A DNA stretch of 64,000 nucleotides, taken from contig NZ_CP092915.1 in the NCBI RefSeq assembly GCF_022557175.1, positions 5,580,001-5,644,000 of the forward strand, read 5' to 3'. Positions 57,744 through 64,000 of the stretch are shown piece by piece. Within the stretch, counting starts at the first letter, position 1. Every line of letters begins with the position of its first letter. This DNA comes from Mycolicibacterium sp. YH-1. Lineage in GTDB: Bacteria; Actinomycetota; Actinomycetes; Mycobacteriales; Mycobacteriaceae. The notes under the pieces were generated by a model that saw only the letters and a list, made by a program, of their open reading frames with translations, ran no database searches and was not told the origin of the DNA. The position numbers and the translations under genes are program-made.

Positions 57744-58691
57744 GTGATCGGCACCGTTTTCGGTGTTGTCCAGTTGTTCGTGGCGAGCGTTGCCTTCGCC
57801 GTGCGTTACATGCCACTGCCGAGCCATCTATGGGTGTACATCGCAGTGGCCGCACCGTTCCTGCTATGGGTCACGCCGTTGGCTCTCGTCATACTGCTGT
57901 GGAGTCGACGATGGGTACTCAGTGCGCTCGCGGCTGGTCTCACCGCAGCCACGGTCGCGGTGCAGGCGCCGTTGTACGTCGCCGCCAAAGTCGACGGGCC
58001 GTCAGTCGCCGTCCGCGTGATGACGGTCAACATGTTGTACGGCCGTGCGGACGCGGTAGCGATCACCGCCATTGCCAACGACCGGGCTGACGTCCTGCTG
58101 GTTCAGGAACTCACGCCAGACGCGACTCGCCGACTGGAGGCAGCTGGCATTGAGGAGAAGTTCTCCCATCACCGGTTGGAGCCTCGCAAGATGGCCGCCG
58201 GGGCCGGCGTGTACAGCAGATTCCCAATGCCGGCGACTGCGCTAGTCGGAGGGTTGGAGAGGGTCATGGTCACTGCCCGGCTCAGAGTCAAGGGAGTGAA
58301 AACCGACCCCACCGTGGCGTCAGTGCACCTCGCCTCGCCGTGGCCGCAGGAGATCGACGGCTGGCACCGCGACCTCGACGAGTTCCCCAGCGTTCTGGAC
58401 GAGATCACTGCCGGATCCGACGAAGGCTCGATCGTCGTCGGCGGCGACTTCAACTCAACGATCGACATGCGCCCGTTCCGCCGTCTGTTGACTGGCGGCT
58501 ACCGCGATGCGTCTGAACAGGCCGGCGCAGGAAGACAGTTCACCTTCCCGAGCAACCGACGAATCCCGCCCTTCATGGGGCTCGACCACGTGTTGACCCG
58601 CAACGCCACCGCGGTGTCGACCGAGACCGTTACCGTTCCCGGCACCGATCACCGGGCCCTATTGGTCACTGTGCAGTTGCCCCGCAACTGA
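57744..58691 (+). CDS. Endonuclease/exonuclease/phosphatase-family membrane protein
   Basis: The 315-residue protein has three N-terminal membrane helices (about 1-20, 28-50 and 57-80) and an external EEP domain. The domain has RVMTVNMLYGRAD, VLLVQELTPD (metal Glu), VVGGDFNSTID, MGLDHVL and GTDHRALLVTV, with intact catalytic Asp, Asn and His. Such membrane-anchored EEP proteins may hydrolyse phosphodiesters or lipid phosphates at the cell surface. It is the last plus-strand gene of the locus and converges with the PE-PPE gene. Recycling of lipid carrier is only a guess. Confidence 0.82.
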   Translation: MIGTVFGVVQLFVASVAFAVRYMPLPSHLWVYIAVAAPFLLWVTPLALVILLWSRRWVLSALAAGLTAATVAVQAPLYVAAKVDGPSVAVRVMTVNMLYGRADAVAITAIANDRADVLLVQELTPDATRRLEAAGIEEKFSHHRLEPRKMAAGAGVYSRFPMPATALVGGLERVMVTARLRVKGVKTDPTVASVHLASPWPQEIDGWHRDLDEFPSVLDEITAGSDEGSIVVGGDFNSTIDMRPFRRLLTGGYRDASEQAGAGRQFTFPSNRRIPPFMGLDHVLTRNATAVSTETVTVPGTDHRALLVTVQLPRN

Positions 58692-58729
58692 ATTGAAGCC
58701 ACACCCAGACCCTCGATGTTCGCGGTGCG

Positions 58730-60406
58730 TCAGGCGGCGGCCTTCTTGTCGTCGGCGCCAGTGTCCTTGTTGTCTGACTCGCTGGCCTTCTTGGCCGGCT
58801 TGGCGTCGATTTTCTTGGGCTCGGCCTTCTTGGACTCGTCGTTCTTCTCGTCAGCCTTCTTCTCGTCAGCCTTCTTGGCCGGCTTGGCGTCGACCTTCTC
58901 GGTCTCGTCTTTTCTGGGCTCGTCCTTCTTGGTCACACCCGTCTCGGTCTCGCCCGTCTTGGTCGTGGACTCCTCCGTCTCGGGCTTCGTCGTATCGGGC
59001 GCCGCGGCCACGGGCGCGGACGGCTCCTGCACCTCGGCGACGGTCTCGACCGGCTCAACCTCCTCGACCGGGGCCGGCACCTCCTCGACCGGCGCGACAG
59101 GCTCGACGGGCTCGACCGGCTCAACGAGCTCGGTCACCGGAGCCTGCACACCGGTGGCGACATCGGCCGGCTTCAGCTCCGTCACCGACGCCAGCTGCGC
59201 GACGTCCACGAACTTCTTGGCGGCGGCCAGCGTCGAAGTGGGGTCGGGGACCGTGGCAGGCCCAACGATGGACGGCCCGCCTCTGATGGCGTCCTCAATG
59301 CCCTGGATGACCGCGCCGACCAGCTTGCCGGCGACAATCGACCAGTCCTGGAACGGATTGAACGGCAGAATCGACAGCGATGTCGACTTGCCCGGATCGC
59401 CCGACCAGTCGTAGCCCAGATCGGCCAGCACCTTGTACACCGGCGAGATCAGGTCGATGATCGGCTTGACGAACGGCTTCAAGGCGGCTGGCGTCAACGA
59501 CATGACCAAGTTCATGATCGGCAACGACGTCGCAGGAATCATGATGTATTCGTTGCCGTACTCGTCCAGACGGCAGTTCACTCCGACGTTGCACACCAGA
59601 TGCGGCGCGAGCGTCGCCGGCGTGTAGCCATAGGGCATCGTGGAGTCGGGACCATTGCCGTTGGGCGACAGGTAGTAGCCGTGTACGTTGTCGAACGCGG
59701 CGAGCGCGTTCAACATCGCGAACGGGTTGCCCCAGTACCGCGGCGCGTAGACCACCGGGTCGTACTCGAATCCGTAGGTCGTGGTCTTGATGTTCGGGTC
59801 GACGGGCATCGGCGGACCGAACGTCACGTCGAGGCCGGGGATGTACCCCAGGAACGCCAGGCGCTGCCAGAGGCCACCGTCGGGATTCTGGATGCCACCG
59901 ATGGTGACCACCCGGAGCCTGGCCTTCTCCTCCTCCGTCAGGCCGTACTCCTTGAGCACCTTGGACAGAACGGCGCCGCCCTGCGAGTAGCCGAAGACGA
60001 CGATCTCATCCTCCGGCGAGGCCAGCGCCGCGTTCAACGCGGCGGTGAGGGCCAAAGCACCCTTGCCGACCGACTCATCCCACTTGTCGCAGCCATCCGG
60101 ACCCGAGCGGCACCAGCTGGGGAAGATCGACAGCGGCCAGAACGATGCGGGGTAGTTGATGCCCTTGAGATCGGGGTCGGTCGGGCAGTTCACCTCGTTG
60201 GTGCAACTGGTGGTCTGCAGGAACCTGTCGCGGATGTTCTCCCGATAGTCCGCGACGATGTTGGCATTGGGGGTTCCGGTGCCGGGCACCAACAATGCGA
60301 TCGCGCCTGCCGCGAACGCGGCGCCGAACACCGCCCCGATCGCCAGGCCGATGGTTCCGATGATGGACACGAAGACCAGGCCGATCACCCTTGCCGACTT
60401 ACGCAT
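58730..60406 (-). CDS. PE-PPE-domain alpha/beta hydrolase with long charged tail
   Basis: The 558-residue protein has an N-terminal membrane or signal segment (residues about 8-40) and a PE-PPE domain with VFGYSQGGAVLS (Ser141 as nucleophile). Conserved Cys pairs and GYTPATLAPHLVC, then LICTDEYGNEYI-like features, suggest a cutinase-related esterase; true PE or PPE N-terminal domains are absent. The last 170 residues are low complexity: a Glu/Val/Pro run (EPVEPVEPVAPVEE) then a Lys/Glu/Ala/Asp run (KKADEKKADEK). Family members are surface esterases or trehalose-mycolate-acting enzymes. ATG 60406 is used. Confidence 0.85.
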   Translation of the reverse strand: MRKSARVIGLVFVSIIGTIGLAIGAVFGAAFAAGAIALLVPGTGTPNANIVADYRENIRDRFLQTTSCTNEVNCPTDPDLKGINYPASFWPLSIFPSWCRSGPDGCDKWDESVGKGALALTAALNAALASPEDEIVVFGYSQGGAVLSKVLKEYGLTEEEKARLRVVTIGGIQNPDGGLWQRLAFLGYIPGLDVTFGPPMPVDPNIKTTTYGFEYDPVVYAPRYWGNPFAMLNALAAFDNVHGYYLSPNGNGPDSTMPYGYTPATLAPHLVCNVGVNCRLDEYGNEYIMIPATSLPIMNLVMSLTPAALKPFVKPIIDLISPVYKVLADLGYDWSGDPGKSTSLSILPFNPFQDWSIVAGKLVGAVIQGIEDAIRGGPSIVGPATVPDPTSTLAAAKKFVDVAQLASVTELKPADVATGVQAPVTELVEPVEPVEPVAPVEEVPAPVEEVEPVETVAEVQEPSAPVAAAPDTTKPETEESTTKTGETETGVTKKDEPRKDETEKVDAKPAKKADEKKADEKNDESKKAEPKKIDAKPAKKASESDNKDTGADDKKAAA

Positions 60407-60562
60407 TCGTAAATACTCACACAGCGACGGCCGCAGAAACGACGGAACCAGAATGACGTTTCCGCAGAAATTTCTCGATGCCTGTCGGATTCGGCAGGCC
60501 TCGTTCGTCGAATCGGTAGAGAGTGAAACGTAGGGTTCCGCTCACTATCAGGAGGTGTACCG

Positions 60563-61267
60563 ATGCACTACTTCGCGCTTCTGCTCGGCCCTGAGTCGAC
60601 CGAACAGCCCGACGCCGCGACACAGGCCGACATCATGGCGGCGTATCAGAACTTCCACGCCGCGGCGGGCGCGTCCATCCGGGCCGGTGACGCACTGACC
60701 CCGTCGGCGACGGCCGTACGGATCAGCGGCGGACCGGCCGCGCCAACCGTCACCGACGGCCCATTCGCCGAGAGCGCCGAGGTGGCCGGGGGCTACTACG
60801 TGTTCGAGGCGGAGAACCTCGACGAGGCGCTGGATCTGGCTCGCCAGATTCCCGCCTGCGCGTCCGGCGGCGTTGAGGTGTGGCCCATCGTGGAGTGGAA
60901 CCAGCCGGAGAAGTCGCTGGAAGGCGACCACTGGTTGGCGCTGCTCCTCGAGCCGGCCGACGAGGCCGTGGCACCCGGAACGCCGGAATGGGACGCCTGC
61001 ATCGTCGCCCACGGCGAGTTCGGCACCGCGGCTGGCGATCGAGTCAAGGGTGGTGCGGCGCTGCATCCGCCGTCCACGGCGACGACGGTGCGGGTGCGTG
61101 ACGGCAAGGCCACGTACACCGACGGACCCTACGTCGAGGGCGCCGAGGTCGCCAGCGGCTTCTACCTGTTGAGCGCCGCCGATCGAGACGAGGCCGTCAA
61201 GGTCGCGTCCATGATCCCCGCCTCGGCGGTGGAACTGCGGCAGTTGGCCGGCGTATCGGGTCTGTAG
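60563..61267 (+). CDS. Tandem YCII/DGPF-domain protein
   Basis: The 234-residue protein contains two YCII (DGPF) domains, residues about 1-112 and 118-230, each with a T-DGPF/Y-E motif (TVTDGPFAESAEVAGGYYVFEA and TYTDGPYVEGAEVASGFYLL, split for reading). It has a strong site AGGAGGTG before the ATG. It lies 9 bp upstream of an ECF sigma gene. This pairing defines the ECF42 group, in which DGPF genes are the sigma factor targets. No enzymatic role is established. Confidence 0.88.
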   Translation: MHYFALLLGPESTEQPDAATQADIMAAYQNFHAAAGASIRAGDALTPSATAVRISGGPAAPTVTDGPFAESAEVAGGYYVFEAENLDEALDLARQIPACASGGVEVWPIVEWNQPEKSLEGDHWLALLLEPADEAVAPGTPEWDACIVAHGEFGTAAGDRVKGGAALHPPSTATTVRVRDGKATYTDGPYVEGAEVASGFYLLSAADRDEAVKVASMIPASAVELRQLAGVSGL

Positions 61268-61276
61268 CACTCACGA

Positions 61277-62494
61277 ATGACCAACCTGGAAGGCATCTTT
61301 CGGCGCGAGTGGGGACCCGCCGTAGCGGCGCTCTCCCGCTGGTCCGGCGACCTCACCGTCGCCGAGGACGCCGTCCAGGAGGCGTTCACGGAAGCGCTGC
61401 GCTCCTGGCCGCGTGATGGCGTGCCCAACAACGTGGGCGGTTGGGTTCTGACGGTCGCACGGAACCGCGCGCTGGACCGCTTGCGTCGCGAATCCAGCCG
61501 CCCAGGAAGGGAACTCGCTGCGGTGGTCGAGAACAGCTGGCCCCACATCGAGGGCGTTCCGGTGCACCCGGTGCGTGACGATGAGCTTCGGATGATGTTC
61601 ATGTGCGCGCACCCGGCCCTGGACAGCGCGTCGCAGCTGGCGCTCACACTGCGGTTGATCTCCGGACTCACCGTCGCCGAGATCGCCAGGGCGCTGCTGC
61701 AGTCCGAGGCCGCTGTCGGGCAGCGAATCACACGGGCCAAGACCAAGATCCGCGGTGCGCACATTCCACTGCGGGTGCCACGGGCTGAGCTGTTGGTGGA
61801 GCGGACGCCGCACGTCCTGGCATGCATCTACTCCGTGTTCACCGAGGGCTACTGGTCGACGGCGGGGCCGTCGGCCATCCGCGACGAACTGTGCGATGAG
61901 GGCGTGCGGCTGGCCGGTGAACTGTGCGCGCTGATGCCCGACGAGGCGAACGCCCGCGGGCTGTCTGCCCTCATCCTGCTGCACGATTCGCGACGCGCCA
62001 CGCGGGTGGACGGCGCGGGCGCGCTGGTACCGCTCGACGAGCAGGACCGGCAGCGGTGGGATCGAGGCCGCATCGCGCGTGGCCTCGATGACCTGCGACG
62101 GGCACGGGGCGCGACGGACAGCTACTTACCCCAGGCGGTCATCGCGGCGGCGCACGCCACCGCACCGTCGTGGGCCGCGACTGACTGGGCGCTCATCTGT
62201 CAGGCCTATGACCGGCTGATCGCGATCACAGGATCACCCGTGGCACGGGCCAACCAGGCGTTGGCAATCGGATTTCGGGACGGGTTCGACGCGGGCCTGG
62301 CAGCGCTCGATGAGGTGGCCTCCGATCCCCTGCTCGCGAGGTCGAACACCGTGGCCACCATCCGCGCGGATCTCCTACGCAGAGCGGGACGCCGCGATGA
62401 GGCGGCCGACTGGTACCGCATCGCGCTGGAGCACGGCGGCTCGACGCCTGCGCGGGAATTCCTGCGGCGCCGCCTGTCCGAGGTGTCCGGGTGA
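61277..62494 (+). CDS. ECF42-like RNA polymerase sigma factor with C-terminal extension
   Basis: The 405-residue protein has sigma region 2 (FRREWGPAVAALSRWSGDLTVAEDAVQEAFTEAL and RNRALDRLRRES, residues 10-75) and region 4 (LTLRLISGLTVAEIARALLQSEAAVGQRITRAKTKIR, about 118-155). About 240 further residues follow with TPR-like helices (TDWALICQAYDRLIAITGSPVARANQALAI). No anti-sigma gene is adjacent, as expected for ECF42, where the extension controls activity. It is co-transcribed with the tandem YCII gene and probably autoregulates it. Confidence 0.9.
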   Translation: MTNLEGIFRREWGPAVAALSRWSGDLTVAEDAVQEAFTEALRSWPRDGVPNNVGGWVLTVARNRALDRLRRESSRPGRELAAVVENSWPHIEGVPVHPVRDDELRMMFMCAHPALDSASQLALTLRLISGLTVAEIARALLQSEAAVGQRITRAKTKIRGAHIPLRVPRAELLVERTPHVLACIYSVFTEGYWSTAGPSAIRDELCDEGVRLAGELCALMPDEANARGLSALILLHDSRRATRVDGAGALVPLDEQDRQRWDRGRIARGLDDLRRARGATDSYLPQAVIAAAHATAPSWAATDWALICQAYDRLIAITGSPVARANQALAIGFRDGFDAGLAALDEVASDPLLARSNTVATIRADLLRRAGRRDEAADWYRIALEHGGSTPAREFLRRRLSEVSG

Positions 62495-62495
62495 G

Positions 62496-63185
62496 TCAGC
62501 TCAGCGGGACGTCGAGAATCGGGCGTGGCTCAGCCGAACCCGGACCATCGAAGTGCCACCACTCCCCCGAGTACACCGTCAACCCACCAGCGCTCATCGC
62601 GTCGCGCAGCAGCGCGCGGTTGGCCTGTTGTTCGGGGCTGACACCCTCGGTGGCGCGCGCGAGGCTACGCGGGGTGAAGTCGTCGAAGTCGGTGCCCATG
62701 TCCAGCGGCCGGCCGTAGTGGAGGTCTGCCACCGTCACATCGACGGAGCGGCCGGACTCGTGGCTACGTGCGAATTCCGTCGGCCGGGCCACCCAGTTCG
62801 GGTTGGGCACCGCCTCGAACATCCGAACCTGGACCTCGTGTGGCCGATAGCAATCCCAGAACACCAGCCGCAAACCCTGCTCCCGCAGTCGTTCGGCCGC
62901 CACGGCCAGGCCGGGAGCGAGCGACTCGTGTATCAGGCAGCGGGCATCGGCCGGATACAGCGGGACGCCGACGAAGTTGTTGGCGGTGGCGTAGCGCAGA
63001 TCGATCCGGGCGTCCGGGACCACCGTGCGCACGTCGATCAGCCCCGCACCCTTCGCCTGGGGTGAGACCGGGGGGACGTCAGCCGACGCCGGTGCAGGTG
63101 TCACGAGCGCCATGATCGCAGCGAAACAAACGACCGCAGTGCGGTTTCGTACGCGCCGCGCCGAGGCGAGCGTACGAAACCGCAC
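62496..63185 (-). CDS. VanX-like D-Ala-D-Ala dipeptidase (M15D), exported
   Basis: The 229-residue protein has a signal peptide (AVVCFAAIMALVTPAPASA, cut near residue 35) and a peptidase M15D domain. The zinc ligands His142 and Asp149 lie in SHESGRSVDV and His211 in EWWHFD, with catalytic Glu208. IDLRYATANNFVG and FWDCYRPHEVQ are VanX signatures. It probably trims D-Ala-D-Ala peptides in the cell wall space rather than giving vancomycin resistance. The GTG at 63185 is needed for a full signal peptide but lies inside a terminator-like hairpin; ATG 63113 would leave a very short signal. The stop is 1 bp from the sigma stop. Confidence 0.85.
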   Translation of the reverse strand: MRFRTLASARRVRNRTAVVCFAAIMALVTPAPASADVPPVSPQAKGAGLIDVRTVVPDARIDLRYATANNFVGVPLYPADARCLIHESLAPGLAVAAERLREQGLRLVFWDCYRPHEVQVRMFEAVPNPNWVARPTEFARSHESGRSVDVTVADLHYGRPLDMGTDFDDFTPRSLARATEGVSPEQQANRALLRDAMSAGGLTVYSGEWWHFDGPGSAEPRPILDVPLS

Positions 63186-63195
63186 TGCGGTCGTT
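63129..63195 (-). terminator. Perfect 26-bp inverted repeat after rplA
   Basis: Arms 63129-63154 and 63170-63195 are exact reverse complements around a 15-nt loop, starting 11 bp after the rplA stop on the minus strand. It is a likely terminator of the rplK-rplA operon, and it overlaps the first 19 codons of the VanX-like gene. Confidence 0.8.
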
Positions 63196-63205
63196 GTCAG
63201 AGGTC

Positions 63206-63913
63206 TTAGGCCTCGGCGAAGTTGCGGGTGACCGTCGGATCCACCGGGATGCCGGGGCCCGTGGTCGTCGAGATGACGACCTTCTTCAGGTAGCGGCCCT
63301 TGGAGGAGGACGGCTTCGCGCGCAGAACCTCGTCGAGCGCGGCGCCGTAGTTCTCGGCCAGCTTCGTCTCGTCGAAGGACGCCTTGCCGATGACGAAGTG
63401 CAGGTTGGCCTGCTTGTCGACGCGGAAGTTGATCTTGCCGCCCTTGATGTCGGCCACGGCCTTGGCCACGTCGGGGGTGACGGTGCCGGTCTTGGGGTTC
63501 GGCATCAGGCCACGCGGGCCCAGCACGCGGGCGATCTTGCCGACCTTGGCCATCTGATCCGGCGTCGCGATCGCGGCGTCGAAGTCGAGGAACCCGCCCT
63601 GGATCTTCTCGATCAGGTCGTCGCTACCCACCTCATCGGCGCCTGCGGCCAGGGCCGCCTCGGCCTTCTCGCCGACGGCGAACACGATGACGCGGGCGGT
63701 CTTGCCGGTGCCGTGGGGCAGGTTGACGGTGCCGCGCACCATCTGGTCGGCCTTGCGGGGGTCAACGCCCAAGCGGATCGCGACCTCGACGGTGGCGTCC
63801 TGCTTCTTCGACGACGTCTCCTTGGCCAGCTTCGCGGCCTCGAGCGGCGTGTAGAGGTTGTCGCGGTCGACCTTCGCGGCGGCTTCGCGGTATGCCTTGC
63901 TGTTCCTGCTCAT
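63206..63913 (-). CDS. rplA: 50S ribosomal protein L1
   Basis: The 235-residue protein is L1: [75 protein letters not shown] and a C-terminal [18 protein letters not shown]. It binds 23S rRNA at the stalk and, in many bacteria, represses its own operon. The ATG at 63913 has GGAAAG upstream. rplK is expected just beyond the window edge; the last 87 bases are the spacer between them. Confidence 0.98.
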   Translation of the reverse strand: MSRNSKAYREAAAKVDRDNLYTPLEAAKLAKETSSKKQDATVEVAIRLGVDPRKADQMVRGTVNLPHGTGKTARVIVFAVGEKAEAALAAGADEVGSDDLIEKIQGGFLDFDAAIATPDQMAKVGKIARVLGPRGLMPNPKTGTVTPDVAKAVADIKGGKINFRVDKQANLHFVIGKASFDETKLAENYGAALDEVLRAKPSSSKGRYLKKVVISTTTGPGIPVDPTVTRNFAEA

Positions 63914-64000
63914 GTGCTTTCCAATCAGTTTCGTTGGTTGTGGTTGGTGCGGGCCGAAGCTGGCCCTCCCACGGATCGGCCGGGATGTCCCGACCGGTCC
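63914..64000. other. Spacer upstream of rplA at window edge
   Basis: No coding sequence is visible. In other mycobacteria this is the short gap between rplK and rplA. It may contain translational control sequences, but nothing specific was recognised. Confidence 0.6.

Noticed and set aside
58693..59414. Repetitive Ser/Phe/Leu- or Arg/Pro/Ser-rich frames on the plus strand
   Set aside because: They are antisense of the low-complexity tail of the PE-PPE-domain protein.
62496..63185. Vancomycin-resistance determinant
   Set aside because: A VanX-like dipeptidase alone, exported and without vanH, vanA or vanRS genes, points to cell-wall peptide turnover instead.

Overview
The window is high-GC actinobacterial DNA and almost certainly comes from a fast-growing mycobacterium (Mycolicibacterium-like). 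Gene order matches the Mycobacterium tuberculosis region Rv0641-Rv0670 in reverse: nfo/end, rpoC, rpoB, mkl, rplL, rplJ, ROK kinase, fabD2-like gene, GH38 alpha-mannosidase, UbiB-like kinase, lipG-like hydrolase, mycolate methyltransferases (mmaA) and rplA. The species cannot be named from sequence alone.

Left part (1-5.8 kb): end of an Asp/Glu racemase-family gene, a class I aminotransferase, a VOC protein, endonuclease IV, and a three-gene operon (type III polyketide synthase, isoprenylcysteine-methyltransferase-like protein, FAD monooxygenase) with the architecture of alkylresorcinol/polyketide-quinone operons. Core block (5.8-17 kb): rpoC and rpoB, a methyltransferase, the Mce ATPase mkl, and rplJ-rplL with a structured leader. 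From 17 to 33 kb: DUF1772 protein and HxlR regulator, a coupled mannosidase/fabD2-like/ROK operon, a WYL regulator facing two DinB-fold genes across a palindromic operator, a DUF559 gene bracketed by two near-identical hairpin repeats, an MpaB-family protein, a UbiB-like kinase, a LipG-like hydrolase and two mycolic acid methyltransferases.

Accessory part (about 33.4-58.7 kb): a large surface-polysaccharide locus lies between mmaA4 and rplA, which are neighbours in M. tuberculosis. It encodes a polyprenyl-phosphate sugar transferase, three other glycosyltransferases, a Wzx-type flippase, a Wzy/ligase-type polymerase, a Wzz/BY-kinase co-polymerase and a low-molecular-weight tyrosine phosphatase. 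It also has a DUF4012 protein, GDP-fucose synthesis (Gmd, Fcl) and a single-chain UDP-glucuronate decarboxylase/UDP-glucose dehydrogenase fusion. Tailoring genes encode FkbM and other methyltransferases, an acetyltransferase, a pyruvyltransferase-like protein and an SGNH lipoprotein. Together they predict a Wzx/Wzy-type heteropolysaccharide containing fucose and xylose and/or glucuronate, with possible methyl, acetyl and pyruvyl decorations. No transposase, integrase, tRNA or CRISPR array was seen.

Right part (58.7-64 kb): a PE-PPE-domain hydrolase with a charged low-complexity tail, a tandem YCII protein with its ECF42-like sigma factor, a VanX-like dipeptidase and rplA. A recurrent theme is long, near-perfect hairpins at gene ends, two of them in near-identical pairs. 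One pair shows a compensatory base change and carries overlapping stop codons for both strands.
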